Assembly: GCF_041355105.1 (NCBI RefSeq)
Contig: NZ_JBFUPK010000002.1
Span: forward strand, 1,122,037-1,186,036
Direction of reading: 5' to 3'
Origin: Terriglobus sp. RCC_193
GTDB lineage: Bacteria > Acidobacteriota > Terriglobia > Terriglobales > Acidobacteriaceae
DNA length: 64,000 nt
Shown: piece by piece, positions 27,439 through 36,460 of the stretch
How positions within the stretch are numbered: position 1 is the stretch's first letter
Layout of the letters: each line of letters begins with the position of its first letter
Position numbers and translations under genes: made by a program
Notes under the pieces: generated by a model
Told to the model about the DNA's origin: nothing
Databases searched by the model: none
What the model saw: only the letters and a program-made list of their open reading frames with translations

Positions 27439-28629
27439 ATGATGGCTCAAGCTACACTCAATGAAAAACTGGAGAAGAGCTCAACCAGTGGTGAGGACCC
27501 AATTCAACCTGCGGCTGCTTCACCGGCTCCTGTAGATTTTTCGGCCATGCTGGCGACTCTAAAGCGGAGCAGGAAGACTATCTCAGGCATTGCTGGAGTG
27601 ATCTTCCTTGCAACAACAGTCGCTGCATTTCTAATGCCGACCGAGTACTCTTCCGTTGCCTCGTTTGTTCCTCCCACAAGTAGTGCAAGCTCGGCTATGG
27701 CCGCATTGGCGAGTCAAGTCTCTTCCGCAGGAGGTGCTGCGGGAATGTTAAGCGGGTCGAAGGGACCTGGCGATCTTTATGCCGGCATTCTTCGCAGCCG
27801 CTCCATCGCCGACAAACTGATCACCCGCTTTGACCTCAAGAAGGTGTATCGGGTAAAGCATGACAGTGATGCGGTGAAACGTTTGGCTTCTAATACAACA
27901 ATTACTGTTGGCCCAAAAGACACAATCATTGCGCTTACTGTGCAGGATCGGAGCCCGGAGCGGGCGAGAGACCTGGCAAATGCGTACCTGGATGCATTAC
28001 GAGATGCAAACGGTCGCCTTGCACTTACCGAGTCGTCTCAGCGACGCCTTTTCTTTGATCAACAGCTTGCTCAAGAGAAGAACGCATTGGAAGATGCGGA
28101 AGTCGAGCTAAAGAAGATCGAAGAGGAATCCGGTCTTATCGCTCCCACGGGGCAAACTGCGCTACAAATTCAAACCATCGAAAAGATTCGAGCCGAAATC
28201 TCTGCCCGTCGAATTGAGCTTGCCAGCATGCGCCAGTCATCCACAGACCAGAATCCTGCAGTGGTGCGATTGAGCAGCATGATTTCCGAGTTGGAACGTC
28301 AACTCGCAAATCTTCAGCATGGTAGTAAAGGCGGTGATTCCGGCGCTATCCCTGTGTCAAAGACCCCTGAATTGCAACTGATGTATGTTCGCCGCGCGCG
28401 AGAAGTGAAATATCACGAGGCACTGTTCGAACTGATTGGTAAGCAGGATGAGATGGCACATATGGATGAAGCACGCGACGCACCGATGCTTCAAGTCTTG
28501 GACTCTGCGTCTTATCCTGATGTGAAATCCTGGCCGCCCCGAGCCTTGTTTATGATGGGGGGCCTCTTTGTGGGGCTTCTGAGCGGTTGCCTTTTCGTGC
28601 TGGGACGCGAGTACGTACAGAAATCTTGA
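27439..28629 (+). CDS. Wzz/GumC-type polysaccharide co-polymerase (chain-length determinant)
   Basis: This 396-aa protein has two membrane segments, at about residues 53-72 and 362-382, flanking a periplasmic domain with long coiled coils (QRRLFFDQQLAQEKNALEDA and the following ~80 residues). DLYAGILRSRSIADKLITRF is the typical Wzz-domain strand-helix motif, and WPPRALFMMGGLFVG is the Pro-rich start of TM2. There is no C-terminal tyrosine-kinase domain and no separate kinase in the window. It sets chain length together with Wzy, encoded 75 nt downstream. Confidence 0.9.
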   Translation: MMAQATLNEKLEKSSTSGEDPIQPAAASPAPVDFSAMLATLKRSRKTISGIAGVIFLATTVAAFLMPTEYSSVASFVPPTSSASSAMAALASQVSSAGGAAGMLSGSKGPGDLYAGILRSRSIADKLITRFDLKKVYRVKHDSDAVKRLASNTTITVGPKDTIIALTVQDRSPERARDLANAYLDALRDANGRLALTESSQRRLFFDQQLAQEKNALEDAEVELKKIEEESGLIAPTGQTALQIQTIEKIRAEISARRIELASMRQSSTDQNPAVVRLSSMISELERQLANLQHGSKGGDSGAIPVSKTPELQLMYVRRAREVKYHEALFELIGKQDEMAHMDEARDAPMLQVLDSASYPDVKSWPPRALFMMGGLFVGLLSGCLFVLGREYVQKS

Positions 28630-28704
28630 GTTTCAAATCCAGTGCTATGGGCCAGATTGTGATGGTCTTAGGGACGAAACGCTTTCTGCAGGCATAGGTG
28701 TCTT

Positions 28705-29979
28705 ATGGCGATTTATCTATTTGCAATTTCCATCGTCTTCACCATGTTTGTTGCGCGACGCAAGAAAATTCGCGTATTGTCCCCGTACGGAATTTTCATT
28801 GTGTTTCAGGTCCTGTACAACCTGATGCCCTGGGTTGTCGCATCCAGCGGCGTTACTTCAACACTGCTTTCGCTTTTGTCTGAAACGCGGTTCATCGACA
28901 TACAGCTTGTGCTGTCAGCAATCGCCAACATGTGTTTTGGTCTTGTTTATCTGTTCTTCTATCGCCCTGTCCCCTTCAGCGAGCCGCCTAGAACAATCTC
29001 GCCCAATGCACGGAAGAACTATCTACTGTGTGCCTTTCCACTTTTTCTTGTATTGTGTTTACTTTGTCATCAGTATGGTTGGCATCAGCTAACACACGCC
29101 GGTATTGAAACGGGAGAGGCAATTGAATCCTTAGGCGGTATGTTTACGGTGACCGCCTATTTCAAGTTTTTCTTCGTATCGGTCTACCTGTATTATCTCT
29201 ACCGATTTGGCCTGGATAAAGGCGCCTGGATACTTTTGTCTGAACATGTCCTAGTGCTCATCATTGACGGTGCCCGGGCTACATTTGTCCCAGTGTTCCT
29301 AGTAACACTGTTCATCCTTATCGATAAGATATCCAACCCGAGAAAACTTAAGGCGATCTACATACTGGCGCTTGGTGGGTTCTTGCTCTCGATGCTCACG
29401 AGAGCCCTGGTTTTTGAAAATAGTAGCTTATTGCAGGGAGTCGTCGTGCCTGTAACAGTGGAAGGCACGATGGGTGACTATTCAAGCCTCCAGTCGATTC
29501 AAGGAATGGAGCAGCTACCTAACCCCCATTACACGTTAGGTGCAAATTACCTTCTGGATCCTATTTTTTGGCTTGTACCCAGGGCAATTGGGCGCGAAGG
29601 GCTGCTTTTTTTTGATCGGTGGACCGCCGGGTTAGCGCCTATTCTGAGCGATCGCTTTGCTCCCATGGGCGGGTTTTATTATGTTTCGGAGGCTGTCGCG
29701 GCCTTTTCCTACGTGGGCCCACCCATTGTTACTCTTCTTTTTGCCTTCTCCCTCATCTGGGTGGATCAGCATAAAAATATGTACCGTATCCTCTATTTTG
29801 CATGGATGCCTACGATTGGCCTGATGTTTGTTAAGGTGCCTTTTGCGAATGGATTCAAGTTATTTCTTGTCCAGTTTCTTGGCATGTGCCTTCTGAAAGC
29901 GATGGGAAGATACAAGATTGTCCTTCCGCGGAAACCGATGACCAGCATTGCATCGCCGCGACGAGAAGTCCTGCCGTAA
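28705..29979 (+). CDS. O-antigen/exopolysaccharide polymerase (Wzy-like)
   Basis: This 424-aa protein has around ten or more hydrophobic segments and a large central loop (about residues 245-300, with GTMGDYSSLQSIQGMEQLPN and an Arg/Trp-rich stretch), the general plan of Wzy and oligosaccharide-repeat-unit polymerases. It should polymerise lipid-linked repeat units at the periplasmic face. Sequence identity in this family is low, so the call rests on topology and its place between the Wzz-like gene and the Wzx-like flippase. Confidence 0.78.
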   Translation: MAIYLFAISIVFTMFVARRKKIRVLSPYGIFIVFQVLYNLMPWVVASSGVTSTLLSLLSETRFIDIQLVLSAIANMCFGLVYLFFYRPVPFSEPPRTISPNARKNYLLCAFPLFLVLCLLCHQYGWHQLTHAGIETGEAIESLGGMFTVTAYFKFFFVSVYLYYLYRFGLDKGAWILLSEHVLVLIIDGARATFVPVFLVTLFILIDKISNPRKLKAIYILALGGFLLSMLTRALVFENSSLLQGVVVPVTVEGTMGDYSSLQSIQGMEQLPNPHYTLGANYLLDPIFWLVPRAIGREGLLFFDRWTAGLAPILSDRFAPMGGFYYVSEAVAAFSYVGPPIVTLLFAFSLIWVDQHKNMYRILYFAWMPTIGLMFVKVPFANGFKLFLVQFLGMCLLKAMGRYKIVLPRKPMTSIASPRREVLP

Positions 29980-30083
29980 GCAGGGCTTTATCTTTTAATC
30001 GCAGATGGAGCGACGATGTATCTGCGGGAGAAAAGGCCACGTCCTGTTTGCGATTGATTTGGGCCTCCCCGTGCTCTTTCGGG

Positions 30084-31631
30084 TTAATTGCTGCTCGTAC
30101 GTCGAGTTAGCATGGCTATGAAGCGGCCTCGCTCGATCGAAGTTAATCCGACATACCAAACCAAAATCAGTGTAAGAATCGATCCGAGCAAAACGATAAA
30201 GAACAATGGCCAAAAGGTCAGCGCTCTTTCGAACGCATTCCAGGAGAACCCAAGAATCAGAACCGGTGTCGCGCAGAGAATAGGGCGAAGATAAGCTTCG
30301 CGCAGATACTCGCCGATTCCGAGTTGCACGGTAATGCTCCGTCGCATGTTGTAGAAAAAGTGGCCAGCGAGACTCACCAAAGCTCCAATGAGCGTGCCAA
30401 ATGCGACTCCTGCCGCGCCCCAATAATAACCAGCGATAAGACTGGCAATAAGATTGGCAGCCCCTTCGAGCAGCGGCACCAGGATAATACGCCTTTGCTC
30501 TCCAGTGCCGATCATTGCGATGGTATATGGGCTTACGCTAAGGCGGATAATGTGTGCGGTAACGAGCAACTGAACAAGCAATGCAGTGTGCTGAGCATAT
30601 ACGGAACCAACCCAAAGGTTGAGAATGCGGCTTGCCCCAAAGATCAACGGTAGCCCTGTGGCCAGCAGCAAGAGCATGCCCAGACGCGTACCGGTTGAAA
30701 CCATGCGCCCCAACCCAAGCTTATCTTCGCGTGCATGCAACACAGCCGCTGGAGATCCCATCGCGCTGAAGAGTGCGCCAAACAGGCCACCAAGAAAATT
30801 GACTACCGTTGCAGCAATCGCATAATAACCAACCTGATCAAATCGATATGCTCCAACGATTGTGAGATCAAGCCCGGTGACAAGGATCAAGCCAATGGCC
30901 CAGATAGTCAGGCTACCGCAGTAGTCGATCAACTCTTTTGCGTATGACCGAGATGCTCTCTCACGTGCAAGAGACATCGATGGTTCGAGACTGGCAGTCA
31001 AACGTTGATACGCAACAAATTGGACCGCATAGGATGCAAGGTTCACAGCCGCTGCTGCGACTCCCATTGCAATGATTCCTCCTCCCTGACGCACGATCAG
31101 GATAAGGAGCGCAGCGTTGAGAAGCCTGGAGCCGCCAATGATTCCTGCGGGTACCTCGTTACGTTGTAACCCAACAAAGGTGCCTGAAAAGACAGAGGCC
31201 GGTAACCCGATTGAAAGTGATCCACCAACCAACAGCAGAGCTACGCGAACCTGCAGAAGCAGGGAGCCATGAAGCTGATGAAAAAGCTGAGGCAGAAAGA
31301 AACACAGTACAACAAGCCCTAAGAATGCAATCGCACCTGAAAGAATGAGAAAGGCAAGCGCTGTACTTACAATGCCATCGCGGTGCTGTGCTTCCTTCCG
31401 CTCGGTATCGTGAGCGATGAAGCGGGCTATCGCAGTCTGAATACCGAAGTCCAGATAGCCGACGTAGGCACTCATCTGTAAGATCAATGACCAGGCGGCG
31501 AAGGCATCCGGAGACATTGAGCGAGTCAAGAACGGCGGAAGAAATAACGCTACCAAAGCGGAAGCGCTGCCGCGAACCACGTTGGCCGTGGCATTCTTCA
31601 AGACTAAAAACTTTTCACTTCGATTGATCAA
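30084..31631 (-). CDS. Polysaccharide flippase (Wzx/MATE-like)
   Basis: This 515-aa protein has about 12-14 membrane helices. The only plausible start is a TTG (31631); the N-terminal region LVLKNATANVVRGSASALVALFL and FAAWSLILQMSAYVGYLDFGI are typical of Wzx-like MOP flippases. It would flip the undecaprenyl-linked repeat unit to the periplasm. It is convergent with the Wzy gene and divergent from the next glycosyltransferase. Confidence 0.88.
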   Translation of the reverse strand: MINRSEKFLVLKNATANVVRGSASALVALFLPPFLTRSMSPDAFAAWSLILQMSAYVGYLDFGIQTAIARFIAHDTERKEAQHRDGIVSTALAFLILSGAIAFLGLVVLCFFLPQLFHQLHGSLLLQVRVALLLVGGSLSIGLPASVFSGTFVGLQRNEVPAGIIGGSRLLNAALLILIVRQGGGIIAMGVAAAAVNLASYAVQFVAYQRLTASLEPSMSLARERASRSYAKELIDYCGSLTIWAIGLILVTGLDLTIVGAYRFDQVGYYAIAATVVNFLGGLFGALFSAMGSPAAVLHAREDKLGLGRMVSTGTRLGMLLLLATGLPLIFGASRILNLWVGSVYAQHTALLVQLLVTAHIIRLSVSPYTIAMIGTGEQRRIILVPLLEGAANLIASLIAGYYWGAAGVAFGTLIGALVSLAGHFFYNMRRSITVQLGIGEYLREAYLRPILCATPVLILGFSWNAFERALTFWPLFFIVLLGSILTLILVWYVGLTSIERGRFIAMLTRRTSSN

Positions 31632-31932
31632 GTTCGCTTACACCCATCGTCCATTGACGAACCTGGCCGATACAAAATCACCTGCCAGGCTCCCTAAGCA
31701 TTCAAAATGCCCTATCCAAAAGCCTCTATGAATCAAGCGTATCAGGCTCTCCTTCCATCCTGGTTCCGGGTTGACGGTTTGCAAAATGCTGCTGTTTCAT
31801 GTCTCTGACATCAGTTCGTTCGAGCGGGGGACGCAGTTCTTACGCACTTCGTCGGCTGTGCACAGTGCGTTAAAATAGCGGCAAGCGAATTGATACGGAG
31901 CAACAGGTCTGAATGAGGATTCACGTCGGACA
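31632..31932. other. Intergenic promoter region between wzx and a glycosyltransferase
   Basis: About 300 bp between two divergent starts, AT-rich, with no gene visible. ACGCAC (near 31834) and GTGCGT (near 31865) form a loose inverted repeat about 65 bp before the plus-strand gene. No clear sigma-70 boxes stand out. Confidence 0.4.
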
Positions 31933-32748
31933 ATGAGAGATATTGCTATAGCGTACCGGCTCTATCCTGGGGTCTCAAAGATACCTGTTGTCCATGCGAC
32001 CGATAAATTCCAGTTATCGCAACTTGCACTGGAGTCGTTCCGCCGCGCCCTCGGCGGCCTAAACTTCAAGATTTGGGCGCTCCTGGATGGATGTCCGCCA
32101 GAGTATCCTGACCTGTTTCGGCGAGTCTTCACTCAAGATGAGTTGGAGCTCGTTGACGTAGCGTCTGCCGGAAACCTGAAAACGTTCTCCATGCAAATCG
32201 ATTTGCTTACTCAGCAGACGGAAGCAGAACTCGTCTATTTTGCAGAAGACGATTATTTTTACTTCCCAGACGCTTTGGTTGAGATGGTGAACTTTGTTCA
32301 GGAAAACAGTGACGTTGATTTTGTCACTCCCTACGATCATCCAGATAGCTACTTCACCAGTTCTCGATATGAACATCACGAGGTCAGGCCTTTTGGGAAA
32401 CGGCACTGGAGAACGGCTTCGTCTACCTGTCTTACGTTTTTGACAAGGCGGAGTACCTTAATTGCAACAGAGCACATGATGCGGAGCTATAGCCGCGGAA
32501 ATATGGACTGTTCGCTATGGCTTGCACTTACTCAAAAAGAAGGCCTGTTTAATCCTCGTGTCCACGCCGCGGACACAATCAGGCTCAAAATCTGGGTCAA
32601 GACCTGGTTGTGGGGTTGGAGAAATTTGCTGTTTTCGCGCGGCTACAAGCTTTGGTCTCCCATGCCAACACTCTCGACACATCTGGAAAGTACTGGTCTT
32701 TCGCCCCTGGTCGACTGGCCGGAAGAGTTTGCTGCGATTGAGGAATAG
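31933..32748 (+). CDS. Glycosyltransferase-like protein (GT-A fold)
   Basis: This 271-aa protein starts with ATG at 31933. It has ALESFRRALGG and KIWALLDGCPPEY, then FAEDDYFYFPDAL, where EDD is the likely metal/nucleotide-binding position of a GT-A enzyme, and RGNMDCSLWLALTQKEG later. It has no membrane segment. It lies in the polysaccharide locus and probably adds one sugar of the repeat unit; donor and acceptor are unknown. The family match is weaker than for the neighbouring GT2 gene. Confidence 0.7.
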   Translation: MRDIAIAYRLYPGVSKIPVVHATDKFQLSQLALESFRRALGGLNFKIWALLDGCPPEYPDLFRRVFTQDELELVDVASAGNLKTFSMQIDLLTQQTEAELVYFAEDDYFYFPDALVEMVNFVQENSDVDFVTPYDHPDSYFTSSRYEHHEVRPFGKRHWRTASSTCLTFLTRRSTLIATEHMMRSYSRGNMDCSLWLALTQKEGLFNPRVHAADTIRLKIWVKTWLWGWRNLLFSRGYKLWSPMPTLSTHLESTGLSPLVDWPEEFAAIEE

Positions 32749-32752
32749 ATCG

Positions 32753-32787
32753 AACAGGCGCCTGCGAAAAGCAGGCCTGTTTCTCTT
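32753..32787. terminator. Terminator hairpin between two convergent glycosyltransferases
   Basis: GCCTGC (32760-32765) pairs with GCAGGC (32771-32776) around GAAAA. AACAG (32753-32757) and CTGTT (32777-32781) extend the stem past a two-base bulge, and a T/C-rich tract follows. Confidence 0.7.
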
Positions 32788-32790
32788 CGG

Positions 32791-33732
32791 CTAAGGTTTT
32801 TTAAAAGATTGGGTCCTGGCTAACTCAAGCCCATCTTTCCATGCCTGTATCCGGGCTGCATCCCCTTTGTTGAAAGCTTTTGCGATTCGATACCAGGTGA
32901 GGTAAAGAGCGTTAAGCGCTTGAGCTTCAAGGGGCGAACAGTGCTTGTGGATGTAAAGCGCGTGGTTACGCACTGCGTAGTAGCGCTGAAACGGGGAGTT
33001 CTTTCCAGTTAAGCTGCTCACTTTATGCCATAGCTTCGCCTGCGGAATCAGATAGGTCAGGAGATGATTTTTAAGGGCACGTGCCGCGAAATCCGTGTCT
33101 TCCCAGTATGTGAAGAACGTTTCATCAAGCAGCCCAATGTTTGAGAACACCTCACGTCGCGCGAGAATACAGGAACCCGGCGCAAACTGAATCTTCATAT
33201 CAAGTGAGAACTGGCCCGTATCGATCTGGTTCATCCCAAGGTGCACCGGACGATAGCCGAAAAGGCGCTGCAGCCTGCCTCCAGCCGCCCATATAACATT
33301 TGGTGGATCGAAGTAGTACGTCAGAGGAGCGACCATGTCTGCATGATGTTGGTTCAGACCCTCTACTAACAGCGCCAGAAAATCCGGTTCGAATAACACA
33401 TCGTTATTCAGTATCAGTACATATTCGCAGCCATCCTCGATGGCCTGACGAATACCCTGGTTGGTGCCTTGTGCAAACCCGGTGTTTTGAGAGTTTTCTG
33501 TCACCTTATAGCGGGAACCCTGATCGCGGCATAAGGCGGCTGATCCGTCCGCGGATGCGTTATCCACTGAATAGACAATGAAGTTCGTATAGGTCTGCTC
33601 CTCAAGTGATTTGAAGAAGTCAGGGAGCACCTTACTGCTGTTGAAGAGTGCTGTAGCGATTCCGATTTTTCCTGGCTCGAATGATTCGGTCAGAAGTACT
33701 CTCCTTTCCATTTTCATACTTTCGAAGTACAT
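32791..33732 (-). CDS. GT2 glycosyltransferase (WbbL/rhamnosyltransferase-like)
   Basis: This 313-aa protein shows KIGIATALFNSSKVLPDFF, VYSVDNASADGSAAL, YVLILNNDVLFEPDFL (the NND stands in for DxD) and ETFFTYWEDTDFAARAL, the standard GT2 order of strands and metal/acceptor motifs. It most resembles dTDP-rhamnose-using WbbL-type enzymes, which fits the nearby rfb genes, but the sugar is inferred. It is followed 12 nt upstream by another glycosyltransferase on the same strand, so the two are probably co-transcribed. Confidence 0.88.
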   Translation of the reverse strand: MYFESMKMERRVLLTESFEPGKIGIATALFNSSKVLPDFFKSLEEQTYTNFIVYSVDNASADGSAALCRDQGSRYKVTENSQNTGFAQGTNQGIRQAIEDGCEYVLILNNDVLFEPDFLALLVEGLNQHHADMVAPLTYYFDPPNVIWAAGGRLQRLFGYRPVHLGMNQIDTGQFSLDMKIQFAPGSCILARREVFSNIGLLDETFFTYWEDTDFAARALKNHLLTYLIPQAKLWHKVSSLTGKNSPFQRYYAVRNHALYIHKHCSPLEAQALNALYLTWYRIAKAFNKGDAARIQAWKDGLELARTQSFKKP

Positions 33733-33744
33733 CCCTGTAGGGGA

Positions 33745-34827
33745 TTAAAGTGGCCAAAATTGATTCAGTGCCTTGCGCAGCGCAATTGCCATTCGCTCCT
33801 GGTTATAAGCCAGTGCGTGATCTTTAGCATCTTCCAGTTGAGTGGGAGTCAATGTTGCTAACGCGCTCATTGCTCGTTCCCATGAAGCCGGATCATCTGG
33901 ATCAACATACAATGCATGAGATCCATAGAGTTCGCGAAACACCGGGATATCAGATACGATTGCCGGTCGCATCCTGGCCATCGCCTCTAACGGAGGGATA
34001 CCAAAACCTTCCATTCGAGATGGGTAGATCAGGGCGGAACATCCTGCATACAGAGCTTCAAGCTGTTGGGGACTGACAGCAGATAAAAACTCCACCTTGT
34101 CCGAAATACCGAGCGAGGATGACAAGGCCTGAAGATGCGTTAGATAGGACCCTCGTCCTGCAACCACCTTGAGTCGATAGCTGTTTGACCAGACGCGGCG
34201 CTGGTTGAGAAATGATTCGATATTTTTGTGCCGCCAGGATGCACCCACGGCGAGAATATATGGGCACTCGGCTACCTCTGCATCAAAAAGAAACGATGTG
34301 GGTGGCTGAATGCAGTTCGGAATAACAGCTATGCGCTCCGGCGCAATCTTATAGACCTGCGAGATGAGGGCTTTGCTCGTTTCTGAGACCGTAATAATTC
34401 CGTCGCATTTGGAGAGCGCGCGAGGCAGCATGTAGTGAAAATAGAACTTCTGTACTCGCGTATCAGGGTAGAAGTATGGTCGCAGATCATGAATAGTCAC
34501 AATCTGGTGCGAGCGTCCGGGAAGAACCTGGTGTGTCGTACTGAGGATTCGTTGCTCTTTCGGAATAGGGAAACCGAATGCGCTATAAACAAACCACTTG
34601 ATCGGACGGAGCAGGGAAAGGTCTGAGTTCCCTGCGAGAGACGGAGGGGTAAAAATCGGCTCGACGCCTTGCTGTACGGGATAGCCTGCGGGAAGCACTG
34701 CATGACAGGGGATTCCGCTTTCGATCAGCGCTTTCATGAGTTCGTCCGAGTACGTTTTGAGTCCGCCAGATAGACCCACGCGGCTACAATTCAGGACGAC
34801 CCCGGAATACACACGCATAAGATGCAT
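33745..34827 (-). CDS. GT4-family glycosyltransferase
   Basis: The longest frame begins with a GTG at 34869 without a ribosome site; the ATG at 34827 (or 34818, MRVYSGVVLN) is preferred. This ~360-aa GT-B enzyme shows VGLSGGLKTYSDELMKAL at the N-terminus, ILAVGASWRHKNIESF, and the C-terminal donor site SALIYPSRMEGFGIPPLEAM, with the E...E spacing of GT4. It would transfer a nucleotide sugar in the cytoplasm. It leads the GT4-GT2 pair on the minus strand. Confidence 0.88.
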   Translation of the reverse strand: MHLMRVYSGVVLNCSRVGLSGGLKTYSDELMKALIESGIPCHAVLPAGYPVQQGVEPIFTPPSLAGNSDLSLLRPIKWFVYSAFGFPIPKEQRILSTTHQVLPGRSHQIVTIHDLRPYFYPDTRVQKFYFHYMLPRALSKCDGIITVSETSKALISQVYKIAPERIAVIPNCIQPPTSFLFDAEVAECPYILAVGASWRHKNIESFLNQRRVWSNSYRLKVVAGRGSYLTHLQALSSSLGISDKVEFLSAVSPQQLEALYAGCSALIYPSRMEGFGIPPLEAMARMRPAIVSDIPVFRELYGSHALYVDPDDPASWERAMSALATLTPTQLEDAKDHALAYNQERMAIALRKALNQFWPL

Positions 34828-34930
34828 TTTATCGATTGTCTGCACCAGAAACGTCAAGGGACTATTCACAATCTGGTTGACAGAAAAAGCATGATCCGGA
34901 TGTGGAACACTAAGGAATGATTGGATTTAT

Positions 34931-35006
34931 TGGTGGACCTGATCGGGATCGAACCGATGACCTCTTCCATGCCATGGAAGCGCGCTCCCAGCTGCGCCAC
35001 AGGCCC
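34931..35006 (-). tRNA. tRNA-Ala (anticodon GGC)
   Basis: On the minus strand GGGCCTG (acceptor) pairs with CAGGTCC, including the G3:U70 pair that marks alanine tRNA. The anticodon stem CTTCC/GGAAG encloses ATGGCAT, giving anticodon GGC. The T arm is present (GTTCGATCC) and the CCA end is encoded (34931-34933). Confidence 0.97.
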
Positions 35007-35016
35007 ACTGGTTCTT

Positions 35017-35045
35017 AGAATATCGTGATTCGATGATTCCGTAAA
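35017..35045 (-). promoter_or_regulatory. Putative sigma-70 promoter of tRNA-Ala
   Basis: Reading leftward, TTTACG (-35, 35045-35040) and TATTCT (-10, 35022-35017) are separated by exactly 17 bp and lie 10 bp before the tRNA 5' end. CCGTAA-acc-TTACGG (35039-35053) is an inverted repeat covering the -35 box. Confidence 0.55.
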
Positions 35046-35095
35046 CCTTACGGCAATGTGAGAGGCCATCCGACTGGGATGGCCTCTTTGTCTTT

Positions 35096-35419
35096 CTAAC
35101 GCCAATAGCCTTCACGCCAAACCCATCCACGGGGAGTACTCATCCAGCGGCCTGGAACCCAGTACACGCCCGGACGTGGCGGAGCCATATAGCCACCGGG
35201 AACCCATACGTACCGTCCGCCTCCCCACCGGTAATAGCCACCTCGCCAGGCCCATCCTGGACGAGGCGGGGGAGGGCGACGTTCCCTTGGAGGAGGTGGA
35301 GGCCCCATACGCGGTCCCGGAGGCGGCGGGCCATAACCTGGTTGAGCGGCGACAACCGCAGGAGCGAGCGTCGTCCCCAGCAGAATGGCGGTAAGTCCGA
35401 TTCCGGTAAATTTCCTCAT
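35096..35419 (-). CDS. YXWGXW-repeat secreted protein
   Basis: The ATG at 35419 follows CCAGGAGG and is preferred over the upstream TTG at 35446. The 107-aa product has a signal peptide (LTAILLGTTLAPAVVAAQ) and then a Gly/Pro/Arg-rich region. Aromatic repeats follow, built on W-V/Y-P/G-G units (GRYVWVPGGYMAPP, VYWVPGRWMSTP, WREGYW). Such YXWGXW proteins are common in Acidobacteria and Proteobacteria, are exported, and have no known function. Confidence 0.82.
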   Translation of the reverse strand: MRKFTGIGLTAILLGTTLAPAVVAAQPGYGPPPPGPRMGPPPPPRERRPPPPRPGWAWRGGYYRWGGGRYVWVPGGYMAPPRPGVYWVPGRWMSTPRGWVWREGYWR

Positions 35420-35704
35420 TTTGTTATCAACCTCCTGGACGGCCAATGCCTTGACCGCCGCGGTGTTCGGATAGACACGGCCATCTTATGTCGAGTTGCT
35501 ACTGGGAAAGGGAAACTTTTCTGGCGTGTCGTGAAAATCTTTCTCACGGGACGGGAACAAAGCCAGCGGCACCCGGTGTCTATACGTTCAGAGTGAGCGA
35601 GAGCACTCTTTCATCCGCCGGCGGATGAGCCGTTTTTCTCCACCCGGGATTTAGGCCATTGCAAGGAAATGCACTGGAGCCGTACCTTAAAGGGAGTTGT
35701 ACAG

Positions 35705-36460
35705 ATGAACGGGGCAGCGGTGATGGATCCGGTTACCGGCACGATCGGTGGATTTTCCAAGGCGAGCAGCTACACTGCCGCGCGTCCGGAACTGCCTGTG
35801 GAAGAAGTAGCCCTGGTGGCTGCTTTGCAGGCGGGCTCTGAGGATGCCTTCCGCCAGCTCATTGCACAGTTCAGCGGCCCGCTGTATTCGCTGTTGTTGC
35901 GTTCGCTGGCCGATCCGGCAGATGCCGCGGATGTCACGCAGGACGTGTTCATCAAGATTTTTCGTTCCATTGGCAGCTTCCACGGTGATAGCAGTCTGCG
36001 TACGTGGATCTATCGCATCGCCATGCACGAGGCGTCCAACAGTCGCCGCTGGTGGGTGCGCCACAAGAAGGCCGAAGTCACGATTGACGGTGACAGCAGC
36101 GAAGACGATGGCGAGCTGAACTTCTCCCTGCGCGATACGCTTGCGGATCAACGTGAATCGCCGTTTGAAAGCGCGCGTCAATCCCAGCTTCGGACGGTGG
36201 TCGAAGCTGCGCTGCGCGAGGTGCCGGAAAGCTTTCGTACGGTTGTGATCCTGCGCGAGATCGAAGGCATGGCCTATGACGAGATCGCAGAGATTCTGAA
36301 TATCCATATCGGGACGGTGAAGAGCAGGCTGATGCGTGGTCGCGCAGCTCTGCGAAGCAGCCTGGGCGCACGCCTTCCCGAATTTGCACAAGTCGCGCCC
36401 AAAAAGATGTCGCAGGCAGCAGCGAAAGCCTCCTCTGCGACATCCAAGGAGGCACGATGA
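35705..36460 (+). CDS. ECF-type RNA polymerase sigma factor
   Basis: The ATG at 35705 (AAAGGGAG upstream) is preferred over 35669. The 251-aa protein has sigma region 2 at about residues 40-105 (DAADVTQDVFIKIFRSI for core binding, SLRTWIYRIAMHEASNSRRWW for -10 recognition) and region 4 at about 160-215 (VPESFRTVVILREIEGMAYDEIA and HIGTVKSRLMRGRAAL). An N-terminal ~35-residue tail and a C-terminal Ala/Lys-rich tail are present. Its stop overlaps the start of the putative anti-sigma gene, the classic sigma/anti-sigma layout. Confidence 0.94.
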   Translation: MNGAAVMDPVTGTIGGFSKASSYTAARPELPVEEVALVAALQAGSEDAFRQLIAQFSGPLYSLLLRSLADPADAADVTQDVFIKIFRSIGSFHGDSSLRTWIYRIAMHEASNSRRWWVRHKKAEVTIDGDSSEDDGELNFSLRDTLADQRESPFESARQSQLRTVVEAALREVPESFRTVVILREIEGMAYDEIAEILNIHIGTVKSRLMRGRAALRSSLGARLPEFAQVAPKKMSQAAAKASSATSKEAR

